Assembly (NCBI GenBank): GCA_034509495.1
Contig: CM067513.1
Span: 16,948,047-17,012,046, forward strand
Direction of reading: 5' to 3'
DNA from: Acestrorhynchus altus
Lineage: Eukaryota; Chordata; Actinopteri; Characiformes; Acestrorhynchidae
DNA: 64,000 bases
Shown: positions 22,584-33,429 of the stretch, in pieces
Position numbering within the stretch: position 1 is the stretch's first letter
How the letters are laid out: each line of letters opens with the position of its first letter
The notes under the pieces: generated by a model
Told to the model about the DNA's origin: nothing
Databases searched by the model: none
Seen by the model: the letters and a program-made list of their open reading frames with translations, nothing else
Made by a program: the position numbers and the translations under genes

Positions 22584-23000
22584 GCTCTCCATGTACCAGT
22601 CAGCCTATGTTACAACTCTCTCCCATGGCCACAAGCTTTGGGTAGCAACCAAACGAATGAGAGCCCAAGTATACATGTCTGAAATGAGTTTCCTCTGCAG
22701 GGTGGCTGGACTCTCCCTTAGTGATAGGGTGAGCAGTTCAGTCATCCGGGAGGGGCTCGGAATGAAGCTAATGCTCCTCCATGACGAGAGGAGCATGCTT
22801 CCTGGACGCCTTACTTACGAGGTGTTTCAGGAGGAGGACCTGGGGAAGACCCAGGACACTCTATAGAGATTATATATCTCAGATGGCCTCGGAATGCCTT
22901 GGAATCCTCCCAGATGAGCTGGAAGAGGTGGCTGGGGAGAAGGAGGGCTGGGCCTCTTTGCTTTGGCTGTTGCCACCTGCCTCCCAGATGGATGGATGAC
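22584..23000 (+). pseudogene. LINE ORF2 C-terminus and 3' tail
   Basis: The plus strand encodes, with frameshifts, LSHGHKLWVATKRMRAQV, then MSFLCRVAGLSLSDRVSSSV, IREGLGMKLMLLHDERSM, a GRP-RT--RDYIS segment and LPDELEEVAGEKEGWASLL. It ends in an atggatggatga run. This is the typical C-terminal end of a widespread fish non-LTR retrotransposon, with its short tandem tail. The copy is 5'-truncated and contains no reverse transcriptase core. RTE-like origin is likely but not proven. Confidence 0.75.
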
Positions 23001-23021
23001 TGATTCATGGGGAATTTGTGC

Positions 23022-23023
<2 letters not shown>

Positions 23024-23068
<45 letters not shown>
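23024..23068. repeat. (GT)n microsatellite
   Basis: About 22 GT units directly downstream of the LINE tail. Confidence 0.98.
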
Positions 23069-23069
<1 letters not shown>

Positions 23070-24806
23070 TAATGTTGGTAATTATTTAAGCAAATATCTG
23101 ACAGTGCTGTCAAAATTGGACAAATCCAACATTGTTTTTCGTCCCTGTAACAACTACATAGAACCAAACACCTCACTAGCAGTCCATCTACAGACTGATC
23201 CAGTCTCTTTTCAGAATAAAGCACATGCATATTCATGTAGGCCATAATAATATAAAAGATATACAATGCTACCCTTATTGTTGGCTTCTTGTTGCATAAT
23301 CAGAGCAAAGAAAGCACCTTGGGGTGTAGTGGTACACAAAACGTACGACGCTTTATAAGTGATGCTTTACAGCTCCTACTGGAGCTCCTCATTGGACAGA
23401 AACAGACATGCTTTTGAAAGTTGGAAAAAAGTTAGGGGGGCATGAGCTCAGAGTGCCGTTATAGCGCGTTCTATAAACCCGTCTCAGTGAACAGCAGCCA
23501 CTCCGCACAGCATACTAATTCACCCATAAATCTGCTGTCCAATGCATTAGCAAGGCTGTATAGAAAAGATTAAGCATAAAGCTATTGTATTTGCTCCTCT
23601 CCTGACCAGTTTGTGGTCATTCTGGAGATGCATTGAGCCTGTGCTCAGTTAATTGTGCTGCTGTCAAAGAGATCCACACGCCCCACATCTTTTCAATGAA
23701 CAGACGTTAATGTACAGGCGTCAAGTGTCAGCAAGGGGTCTTTTTTCGAACATTGAGTTCCTTCAAAAACTATTCAGACCTCTTATTTGTCATAAGATTT
23801 GGGTACTTAACATCCACATGCTTATGTTTTGCACAGTGTCATTATATTTAGACATTACTCAAAGTACTCAACAAGACACTTTGCATGCAGTTTCATGCCA
23901 TATTTTAAGGTTCATATCTCAATATCAGAGTAACCTACATATATGATACATGATAAACTACATACCTACCTCACCTTCCCATGGTGATTGTGACTGTGTG
24001 ATGAATTATCAGTGAGTATTCCAACTTGGAAAACAGATTCACTCACTGAGTCTACTGTTGTGTTATCTGTTATGTTAACTGTTGTTTTCTGCTTCATGTA
24101 TTCCTGTCGCTTACTTTCACTTCCATCCTACATTTGTTAAGCCCGCTTTGTGACAGAAGGGCTGTTTCCTCTCTTTCTTTGCCCACACAGTGTTTCCTAA
24201 TAAAAGTCCTGAGAAGAACTAATACTGATAAATACATAAATAACAAAAAATAATAAAGGATATTCAGTTTTTTTTTATTATTATTAATTTTATTTGGATT
24301 ACTGTCTAATATTTTGAAGAACATATTATTGTAAATATCCTTGTCAATCTAATCATTACACTCAATAACTCAACAAAATTATTGCTTTTTCAGCTCAAAA
24401 ACACTCTGGATAATCAATATTCAACAGGACTTCTGAAAAACAAAATTTTCATGAACAAAAATGGTGAAATTCATATAAACATCTACATTCTGTTAAAATG
24501 TACATCTCAAATGAAGACAAATCATCCTGCAAAAATGGGCACAGGTTCTAAAAGTTAAACAGGATAAAAGGGGCTCACAGTTGTTTTCTATCAAATAAGT
24601 TCAGTTGTTTTTTTTTTAATTAGATGCCACTGGTCAGACAGTAAATCTGAAAGAAAGCTATGAAAATGAAAGTTAAGAGCATTCAATGGAAATTAGTGCT
24701 TAAGCAAAAACATGCAGAATATATACCACATGACTTGCCATGCTGTTCTCACTTAACAGTGAAACTATATTATGGCTAAGAATCTATAATTAAAATTATA
24801 AATATG
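23069..24806. other. no recognised feature
   Basis: AT-rich non-coding DNA with T- and A-runs; no repeat family was assigned. Confidence 0.5.
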
Positions 24807-25230
24807 GGGCTCCTGGGTGGTGCAACTATCTAAGCACTGGCAAACATCCATCCATCCATTTTCTGAACCACTTATTCCTGAATAGGGTCACGGGTGAGCC
24901 GGTGCCCAGCCAGTAACTCTGAGCGCAAAGGCGGGAAACAACCCTAGGGTGCTAATCCATCGTAGGGCACACACACACACACACACACAATAAAGGGCCA
25001 CTTTAGAGTCACCAATTCACCTATCATGCATGTCTTTGGACTGTGGGGGAAACCGGAGTACCCGGAGGAAACCCACGCGAACACGGGGAGAACATGCAAA
25101 CTCCACACAGAAACTTCCCAGGTCGCCACACCCAGGGATCAAACACAGGCACTATCCACTGCGCCACCGTGCCGCCTCACTGGCAAACACATCACCCATA
25201 TTATTATAACCACTGACAAGTGACTGATTA
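24807..25230 (+). repeat. tRNA-like SINE remnant, interrupted
   Basis: gctcctgggtggtgcaac..tctaagc resembles the A-box head of tRNA-derived SINEs. It is cut at 24846 by another repeat and resumes at about 25190. Weakly supported because no B box could be aligned. Confidence 0.4.
24847..25177 (+). mobile_element. dispersed SINE-like retroelement with 12-bp target duplication
   Basis: It starts tccatccatccattttctg and contains the fish-repeat strings gtctttggactgtggggg, acccacgcgaacacgg and gagaacatgcaaactccac. It ends gcgccaccgtgccgcc. The sequence CACTGGCAAACA occurs directly before it (24835-24846) and again directly after it (25178-25189), a 12-bp duplication typical of LINE-driven insertion. 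An internal (AC)n lies near 24968-24988. Non-coding; the 61-66 codon frames over it are spurious. Confidence 0.85.
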
Positions 25231-26061
25231 TCTGAAGGTTTACCTGCTGCGGTCACAGTTGCTACATTCTACAGCTTACTTTTACTACCAATCTTACTAC
25301 TAGTTCCCTGATGCTCCCACTTCTTGCACTCGTTGAACTAGGTGGTACTATTTGAGAAAGAGCTGACATTCATCAGCCTTTAGGTAGGTGTGTGTGTGTG
25401 TGTGTGTGCATCATGATGGGGTGAAATGGAGGATGAAATGAGTGTGATCGTGTCCTCATTTAAAGTGAAGTATGGTGTGATGAATAGCACGATCTTTAGA
25501 GTAGAATATCATGAGCCACAGACATCATTTGAACTGATGCACTGTGAATATGAATGACGAAAGGATGACTGGAAAAAGGCTCAAGATTGCCCCGGAGGGG
25601 GCTGGTGAGAGGGCTTGATAAGTACTATTTCAGGCCAGGCCGTATTTAATAGTTTGAAGGGTATAGCCTCAACCCATCAAGGTATACAGTGGTAATAAGT
25701 TTGTATATAATATATATATATATTATAAATACAAGCATCTGAAATCCTCAGACAGTGCACCACCAATCCAACCTTTCCAAATTCCTGAAGATGATTTTTC
25801 AGTCAAATGGGGTTTAAATGTGCCTTGACCTTCACTGTTGCTTTCCACTGCCATTTCATACTTTCATTGTGAAACAGTTTCCTGAAAACACTTTGTCTTC
25901 CTTTCGCCTTCTGCTTAGTAGGCATCAGGGTGCAGCTGCTTAGACTACATGTGTAAATTGCTGCATAAAGTTACTGTATAGCATATTTGTTTTTATAGTA
26001 TTTTTTAATGTCACAACTTGTTGTCTGGCTGTTCCAACTTGCGTAACATTGGAAAATTGTG
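25231..26061. other. no recognised gene
   Basis: Non-coding; includes a short AT-rich palindromic stretch at about 25702-25728. Confidence 0.5.
25388..25408. repeat. (TG)n microsatellite
   Basis: About ten TG units. Confidence 0.95.
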
Positions 26062-26441
26062 AGATATCAAGGTCAAGGTCAAGGCTTTTTATTGTCATTA
26101 CAACCGAGTACAGGTACACAGTGCAATGAAATTGCGTTCCTCCGGAACCAAGGTGCAACATGGAGCAGCAATACAATTGGACGACATAAAGTGCAAAACA
26201 GTACAATAAATACAATAAATACAGTGAACAAGAGACAGTTCAACAGACAGGACAGGACAGTACAATACCGATTGGTACAAAGAAGTGAGATGAATGGTGG
26301 GAATAAGGTGCAAGAGATATGTAACATACTGTACATCTAGATGTGCGTGATAACAGCAGTTACTGAGGTAGAAAGTGTAGTGTAGTTCCTGGTGCGCAGC
26401 AAATATTGCTGATAGGATGGGGATGATCCAGTCTCTATGTG

Positions 26442-26443
<2 letters not shown>

Positions 26444-26484
<41 letters not shown>

Positions 26485-26486
26485 TA
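26444..26486. repeat. (GT)n microsatellite
   Basis: A GT tract with one TATG interruption, inside the LINE 3' UTR. Confidence 0.95.
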
Positions 26487-26564
26487 GAGTGCTGGGTGGT
26501 TTTCAGTCCAGTGTTTTGTGTTGATGTGGTTTATGTGGTGTGAAGAATGGTGTGAGGTTCAGTT

Positions 26565-27461
26565 TCAGCTCTGTCTCAGTGAGTTGAGGAGTCTGACTGC
26601 CTGGTGAACAAAGCTATTGCAGAGTCTGGTGGTGGAGGCTCGGATGCTCCGGTATCGTCTGCCGGACGGCATCAGAGTGAAGAGACTGTGTGAGGGATGG
26701 GTTGGGTCATCCACAATGCTGGTGGCTTTGCGGAGGCAGCGAGAGGTGTAGGTGTCACTGATGGAGGGGAGAGGGACTCCGATGATCTTTTCTGCTGTCC
26801 TCACTATCCGCTGTAGGGTCTTGCGATCCGTGATGGTGCAGTTCCCAAACCAGACGGTAATGCAGGTGCTCAAGATGCTCTCTATCGTCCCTCTGTAGAA
26901 CATGGTGAGGATGGGTGGTGGAAGGTGAGCTCTCTTCAGTCTCCGCAGAAAGTAGAGGCGCTGCTGGGCTTTCTTTGTTATGGCGCGGGTATTGAGGGAC
27001 CAGGTGAGGTTCTCTGCTATGTGAACACCGAGGAACTTTGTGTTCCTCACAATCTCCACTGCAGAGCCGTTAATGTTCAGTGGTAGGTGATGATTTCCTG
27101 GTGCTCTTCTGAAGTCAACAACCATCTCTTTGGTTTTGTCAACGTTTAGGGATAGGTTGTTGTTTCTGCACCAGTCTGTTAGCCACTGCACCTCCTCTCT
27201 GTATGCTGACTCGTCGTTCTTGCTGATGAGGCCAACGACAGTTGTGTCATCAGCGAACTTGATGAAGTGATTTGAGCTGTGCTTTGCAGTACAGTCATGA
27301 GTCAGCAGAGTGAAGAGCAGTGGACTGAGCACACAGCCCTGGGGGGCACCAGTGCTCAGTATGGTGGTCCTGGAGGTGTTGTTACCAATCCTGACTGACT
27401 GAGGTCTCTCAGTCAAGAAATCCAGGACCCAATTGCAGAGGGAGGAGTTCAGGCCCAGCAA
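26565..27461 (-). CDS. reverse transcriptase C-terminal part of the LINE, 298 residues
   Basis: This is an uninterrupted frame from the middle of a LINE reverse transcriptase to its natural stop. The upstream bases to 27528 keep the same frame, including motif A (FIDFSSAFNT). Within it, TGAPQGCVLSPLLF is motif B and FIKFADDTTVVG is the catalytic palm motif C (F-ADD). Then LSLNVDKTKEMVVDFRR and TKFLGVHI are motifs D/E, and the thumb follows. The C-terminus contains QQRLYFLRRLKRAHLPPPIL and IVDDPTHPSHSLF. The endonuclease domain is absent. The ATG used is only an internal Met. The frame is intact, so the copy is young or little mutated, but it cannot retrotranspose alone without the endonuclease and its 5' end. 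It is not a host gene. Confidence 0.85.
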   Translation of the reverse strand: MLGLNSSLCNWVLDFLTERPQSVRIGNNTSRTTILSTGAPQGCVLSPLLFTLLTHDCTAKHSSNHFIKFADDTTVVGLISKNDESAYREEVQWLTDWCRNNNLSLNVDKTKEMVVDFRRAPGNHHLPLNINGSAVEIVRNTKFLGVHIAENLTWSLNTRAITKKAQQRLYFLRRLKRAHLPPPILTMFYRGTIESILSTCITVWFGNCTITDRKTLQRIVRTAEKIIGVPLPSISDTYTSRCLRKATSIVDDPTHPSHSLFTLMPSGRRYRSIRASTTRLCNSFVHQAVRLLNSLRQS

Positions 27462-27684
27462 GCTCAGTTTCCCGATCAGGTGCTGAGGGATGATGGTGTT
27501 GAATGCTGAACTGAAGTCGATGAACAGCAGATATTATGAAAGTTTCTTGCAGTTTTGATAGTATTATTACATTATATCTTCCACCCATATGACGTTTGTG
27601 TGTGGTAAAGACAATGATGTGTAATTATGTATTGCTTCATCTTTCATGCTTTTACATTACCACAAGTTGCCACAAGAGATGATC

Positions 27685-27688
<4 letters not shown>

Positions 27689-27733
<45 letters not shown>
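27689..27733. repeat. (TC)n microsatellite
   Basis: About 22 TC units. Confidence 0.98.
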
Positions 27734-27734
<1 letters not shown>

Positions 27735-28308
27735 GTACACAAATGCACAGTCAGCCATAAAGCCAGGGCTTTATCACAGAGAGCTAGAGGGAGAAGTAAA
27801 GTCTCTGTGTTACTATTCAACATAGTTTTAACTCATCAGAAGTGCTATCCTGCCCTCACAGTTTGCACGATGGGGGGAAAAGCAGCTTTGGGCACTGTCT
27901 AAGCTCTGCATTAGGTAATGGAACAGGGCATCTCTCTCACCCCCGCTATGCCCAAATCACTGTCCGTAGATGACTAGGGCTAGCAGCTGACACAAAGTGT
28001 CTGGAGTGCACTCTTAGGCTCACTACACTGCTGGCTTCATAAGTAAACTTCAGCAAGTACTGTAAAGCTGAGCCACTTTAGAAATAATGGTAACATACCC
28101 AGTATACACATTTTAACTTCACACCTCACACTTTTATGAGACCTTTTCTTGAGGTTAAATTATGTTGTATGTGTGGGTTTGTGTGACAAAAACTGCCATA
28201 GGGCAATTTTCCAACCTCTTGTCCAGCGGTCTTAGACTGATTAGACCTGATTTTGTTACTGTGCCTTTAAGATCAATGTATCATCACAATCACAATTTTT
28301 TTCACATT

Positions 28309-30250
28309 TCATCCAATTCTTGATTTCTGATGAGCAGGTTTCCCAATGAGTAAGGGTGGATCTTTAGTACTGAGGTAAATCTGGGTGTCATCTGTGTAAC
28401 AGTGAAAAGTTTGAACAATGAATAATATGTGTGCAAGGGGTTGGATATAAACAATGAACAAGAGACGTCCTAGGACTGACCCTTGAGGAACCCCTTGAGT
28501 GACTGTAGAGGTAGAGGAGGTATGACCAGAGAGGGTGACAAACTGCCTTCTGTGCCAAAGGCTGCACTCAGATCTAGGCGTAAGAGGATGCTGAGAGCAC
28601 CAGCATGAGGAGATCATTAGTGACCTTAATAAGCTGTTTGTGGTACTCTGGAACGGATGGAAACCGGATTGGAAGGGTTTGAGGACCTTGTTAATTTCTA
28701 AGTACTGTTGTAACTGACTGGCAACAGTTTTTTTCAAGAACTTCAGACAGAAAGGGAAGGTTAGAGATAGGATGATAGTTATTCAGGTCAGTTGGGTCCA
28801 GACCAGGTTTTTTTAAAGTATGGGAGTGATTGCAGCAATCTTGTATATAGAGGGGACCTGACCAAGAAGCAATGAACGGTTAATGAGGATTGTGAGATGA
28901 GGGACCAGGGCAAGTAAACAAGGTTTTGTTCAGGCTGGTGGAATAGGATCATGACAGCAAGTTATAGTCTTAGGAGTGGTTATAATATCAGCTATGAAGG
29001 AAGAGTCAACAGTGTTAAAAGTGGAAAAAGAGGAAGAGGATGAGTTGCAGTCCGGAGGATAAGTAGTACGGGGGGAACAGGAAGAGCTATCCTTGGCAGA
29101 GTACCAGAGAACTGTTAATGTGTGGAATTTTTGAATCAAAGCAATGCAAGAATGTGTTACACAGGGTAGGAGAAGCAAGTAAAGTGCTTTCAGAGAGTTT
29201 AAAAAGTCTGACTGTTGAGAAAAGATGTCGGGTTATTGTGTTGTGTTGGTTTATGAGATTGGAAAGATGAGTTGATTTGGCGACACGTAGGGCATCGCTG
29301 TAAGCAGATAAGTGTTTCTTATAAGCCTCAGCACGAAAAGTAAGCTTTGATTTCTTGTAAAGTCGTTCCAGTCGGCAGGCAGCCTGTTTCATGGCATGGA
29401 GTTCACCAGTTTACCAGGGAGAGGGAATGGAAAAAGTCACAGTTTTAGTATTCAACAGGGCTTGTGTATCTGTAGTCTTAGAAAGAGCAGCATTTAGAAT
29501 TGTACTATGGGCTTCAGGAGAAGAATGAGCAGAATCATCTGGAATGGTAGTAGAAATAAACTGGTTCAATAGACTGAATTTAAGAGGGTCATCAGACACA
29601 ATTGCACTTTAGAGTGGAGTGTTGTGGAATGGAGTGTTGGGATACAGTCCGAGCAGCATTACAATGAATAAGATTGTGATTTGTGAAAACAGTTGAGGAC
29701 AAGAATAAAGAACAGGTACAGAGGAAGAACAGACCAGGTCAAGGGTGTGGCCTTTGGTATGGGTAGGGACATTTACATGCTGTACAAGCTGGAAACAGAG
29801 AATTGAAATGAAGTCATCAGTAGATTTACAATCCAGAGTGTTTATATGGATATTGAACTCACAGACTAGTCACGAACAAAAAGAAATTGAACAGGTAATT
29901 GTAACAGATAGTTCGGAAAGGAATGATGCATTGGGTTTTGGTGGACGATAAAGTAACACTGCAACCTGGTATTTTAAGAGCAATATATTTGAAAGAAGTG
30001 GCAGAAATAATGTTAATTTCTGTAATGTTACCTTTGTTATTAAAGATTACAGCCAGACCACCACCTCGCCCAGTGGTGAAAGGTTTGGAGACATATTTAT
30101 AGTTTGGTGAGGTTGCCTGATTCAGAGCATAATCAAGTTTTAGTTTGGAATAGCTTGTCAATGTGATTAACATGTTTTACTTAATGTCAAGTGTTTTTTT
30201 GTTTTTGTTTAAGCTCAGCTGCTTAGCAGCCTCCTCAGATAAGCAGTAAG
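28309..30250 (-). pseudogene. L2/Jockey-type LINE, damaged, lacking its 3' end
   Basis: On the minus strand, 30173-29860 encodes endonuclease sequence (TSPNYKYVSKPF, TGRGGGLAVIF, FKYIALKIPG). The end of that domain lies near 29850-29620 in broken frames. The linker follows at 29599-29090 (FSIPSPW*TGELHAMKQAA with a stop, AYKKHLSAYSDALRVAK). The reverse transcriptase starts near 28900 (ITPILKKPGLDPTDLNNY). At 28737-28309 KTVASQLQQYLEINKVLKPF leads to TQGVPQGSVLG (motif B) and HCYTDDTQIYLSTK (motif C, with YTDD in place of the usual YADD). The DLTAAFDT-type motif A region is replaced by about 30 unrelated residues, so there is an internal deletion. The thumb, C-terminus and 3' UTR are missing. 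Confidence 0.75.
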
Positions 30251-31544
30251 TGTAGTTAGGAGGTAAGGACAGTACTTGTGAGATTAAAACCATGCAGAAT
30301 TGAAGAGAAGTCATGAGCTGGAATCAGTCCGTCTCAAAAACACTTGAATCAAGAGATTTTAATGGTTGAAGCTTTGAAGCAGAGATGCTTAATAGCAGTT
30401 GGCTTAAATGAATCCAAAACCCGGCTGTGGTTGCGTTTGTATTTGCCAACATTATTTCTTCATTCTGGGAATTTCCGACTCTGCTGAGCAGGAGATTTCA
30501 GGTCATGGATACAATTAAAGAGCAGATGCTAACTGTTGGCAAACAGGCTCCGAAATCGACTGAGCACCTAGCCACCAAATTTACTTAGCCTTTAACACAC
30601 ATTCTACCTTTGAGTTTACTATAAAATGAGCCTTTGATCCTAAATTGTAGTTTATAGGTTGTTTATAAAACTAAGAAATGGTGAGATTTTAATGCCCTGT
30701 CCACAAATTTCATGTTTTTTCTCATTGTATCCAGAATCATTTCTTGAAATGAGAAAGACTTTTGCAGGCAGGTGCTGCGCTACATTTCACAACTAAGCCA
30801 TTCGGTATGGATGCGCAATGAAAAAAATGTTTCAGTTGTCATTCACTTGTTCATTTGAAGCACTTAGTAGTTCTTAAGGAAGATATGTTTGTGTTGTCCA
30901 TCACTAACCAGTCTGAATTACTCAATAGGGGCGACCCTGAATTAGCTAAAAGCTAGCAAGAAATAGGCTACTGATTTGCTCATGATCCTGCACTGAAGGA
31001 ACCAGCAATGAAACTAGGTTCTCCACAGGGCTGTTTTACCTATGAAACAGAGGGTTTATGACTCCAACGATTGAAAGAGGCACTGAACCTGTACACCCAG
31101 CAGAGGAACACACTAAGCAAACATTTCAGCCAGCAGTCATTCATCACTGATAACGATACTGGGTTTGTATCAGCTTTTGTAACACTAGCAATGGGTGTGA
31201 TCAAAGGTGTGTGAGTCATGTGATGTAGACAGAGGAGGATCAGAGCTTTAGCAGTGGCTTCTTATTGAAGCTGGTAACCTAACCTTGAAAAGCATCATTC
31301 TGAAGTGTATTATCATACTGAAGGATGAAAGAGATATTATTGTTCCTCTAGTTTGATTCATTAACTTATGTAAATGGGATTTCATATATATTGCAAATTG
31401 TGTGCACATCTTTTGACCTTCCTGGCTTTCCATAGCTTAATAATAAGAATGACAAAAGATAGAACAGAATACACAGAGGTTTGAATAACATTGTACACAG
31501 AGGTTTGAATAACACTGTCTTCTCACCGGCTGAATCAGAATTAG
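30251..31544. other. no recognised feature
   Basis: Non-coding; nothing assignable. Confidence 0.5.
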
Positions 31545-31619
31545 AATTACTTTATTAATCCTAGAGTGAAATTGCACATTCTTACAGCTGCACCCATATA
31601 TATATACAACATAAATTAA

Positions 31620-31687
<68 letters not shown>

Positions 31688-32720
31688 AAAGAAAGCAGAA
31701 TAAACAACAAAATAAACTCTTTGTAACTAAATACATGTTAAAATACTCAACGGCTATGAAATAAATATGAACATCCAGTTATTGCACAGATAAGTAAAAT
31801 GAACAAATTGCACAAGTGGACCATGGTTTGTAGTAGTCACCCATTAAGGGAGGTGTTATAGAGGTAGGAATCTCAGGTAGGTAGGAATTTCAGGTAGGCA
31901 TGACCTCCTGTGGCGCTCTGTAGTGCATTTTAGTGGGATGAGTCTTGCACCGAAAGTGCTTCTGTGTCTCATCACTGTTTGGTAGAGTGGGTGGGAGGCA
32001 TTGTCCATAATGTCCTGCAGTTTAGACAGCATCCTCCTCTCCGACATTGCCTTCAGAGAGTTCAGCTCAACTATCACATCACCATCAGCAGGATCAGTTT
32101 GCTGAGTCCGTTGGCGTCTGCGACTCTCAGCCTGCTGCTCCAGCATGCAACAGCATAGAGGATAGTATTCAAAACCACAGACTCAGAATATCCTGAGCAA
32201 GCCTCTCTGTGGTCTATATTACACGGGACATCAGTGCCACTGGACTGCAGTCCTTGACGTCACTAGGTCATAGCGTCTTCTGCACAGGAACAATGCAGGA
32301 TGTCTTCCTAGGGTATCCTCTGGAGACTCAGGAGGCGTCCTTAACATTAGGATACAGCAGTTCCAGTGTTCTTTCCTCTCTGGTAGGACAATCCACATAC
32401 TGAGTGAAGTTTGATAATGCCTTTGATAATGCCTTGGCCATTAGTGACATGGTTGAAGTCACCTGATACGGTGAAAAAGTCGCTTGGGTGTTGAGTTTGG
32501 AGACATGCTACGGTTGAATGAATGATGTCACACACGCATATAAAGCCACAAAATAACCTGAAAATTCACAAAGTACATAATATGGCCTGAGTCCAACAGC
32601 TAACAGTTCAATGTCCGAGTAACAGACACATTCTTTGATGGTAATATGAGCAGGGTAACACCAGCATTTATTAACAAGCACAGTGTGCCCTCCTCCTCTG
32701 CGCAGCAAGTTCACAGTTCA
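31545..32720 (-). pseudogene. Rex1-like LINE, internally deleted
   Basis: On the minus strand, 32714-32347 encodes endonuclease sequence: a VLVNKCWCYPAHITIKE-type start, ELLAVGLRPYYV, IIHSTVACLQTQHPSDF and VSGDFNHV with the GDFN metal-binding motif. From about 32215 it continues as the C-terminus: ESVVLNTILYAVACWSSRL, SERRMLSKLQDIMDNASHPLYQ, FGARLIPLKCTTERHRRS. The reverse transcriptase core between them is deleted. The 3' UTR holds a long (AAT)n tract, and the element ends near a tttattaatcc tail at about 31550. It has the same overall structure as the copy at 12.0-13.2 kb. Confidence 0.75.
31619..31684. repeat. (AAT)n microsatellite
   Basis: About 22 AAT units, read as poly-Ile in spurious frames. 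Confidence 0.98.
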
Positions 32721-33049
32721 CAGTAATGCGGGTGTGTGTGTAATTATTTGCTTTAACACAAGAGCTTGACTGCCCTGTGTGCAGTAAGTGTGTATCATAG
32801 GGCCCCATAAATTAGGGAAGACCCCTTCCCTGATGTCTTCCCCTTGCATCTAGTTAGGGACAGTTAAGGCCCTTTCACATGGAGTAGGGTTTGTGGGGGT
32901 GTGGAGGTTTTGGACTCTCCTCACCTTAAAAGCTTTGCCGTGCCACCATAAACAGACATGTAAAAGTGAACACACTGAGAGTTTTATACTGTCTATTTTT
33001 TATTTATTCTTATTTTTGTCTGGAATTTCACTTTTGTTTTTCGTATCCC

Positions 33050-33214
33050 AGAATAATTAACACACTTGTCGCTGAATGAAATCAGATACACACAACAATG
33101 CTCCATAATCTGGAAGAAATCATTCCATGCTGAGTAGAAACAGTTAAATGCAGGATAAACTCTTTTTGATACCCTTGATATCAGAAGAAACAATGAATAT
33201 GCAGGTGTCTGAAT
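33050..33214. mobile_element. MITE family A fragment next to MBOAT2 exon 2
   Basis: Blocks caacaatgctccataat, aaatgcaggataaactctttt and cagaagaaacaatgaa..gcaggtgtc match the copies at 36255 and 37895. The fragment ends about 38 bp before the splice acceptor of exon 2. Confidence 0.75.
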
Positions 33215-33252
33215 GGGCTGTTTCTTCTTCTTACGTTCTTTCTTTCTCTCAG

Positions 33253-33398
33253 GTGAACTTTGTGGTGTGCCAGCTGTTCGCCCTGTTCACAGCCTGCTGG
33301 TTCCGACTGTATCTGCACCCCAGCAAGACCAGTCCCTTTATCCGCCATGTGGTGGCCACTCTTTTAGGCTTCTACTTGGCTCTCTTCTGCTTTGGATG
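33253..33398 (+). CDS. mboat2: mboat2 exon 2
   Basis: A pyrimidine-rich tract plus CAG precedes GTG AAC. The exon encodes 48 residues from VNFVVCQLFAL to FYLALFCFG plus TG of a split Trp codon (phase 2). The donor is GTGAGT, which runs straight into a GT microsatellite. The residues contain the first transmembrane helices. The upstream exon must end in phase 0, as expected for MBOAT1/2. Confidence 0.95.

Positions 33399-33429
<31 letters not shown>

Larger units (their letters stand above)
26068..27528 (-). mobile_element. 5'-truncated Rex1/L2-like LINE
   Basis: A minus-strand insertion flanked by AGATAT on both sides (26062-26067 and 27529-27534), a likely 6-bp target duplication. It starts inside the reverse transcriptase at LLFIDFSSAFNTIIPQHL and ends, after about 450 bp of 3' UTR, in short tandem units (TTGACC)n at 26068-26083. 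The 3' UTR contains a GT microsatellite (26444-26486). It is the best preserved retroelement in the window. Confidence 0.85.

Noticed and set aside
24968..24988. CRISPR-like or regulatory array at short tandem repeats
   Set aside because: Simple dinucleotide repeats without spacers in a vertebrate-type sequence.
32209..32403. Plus-strand frames at 31964-32403 as host exons
   Set aside because: They lie opposite a recognisable minus-strand LINE protein (RRMLSKLQDIMDNASHPLY and GDFNHV motifs).
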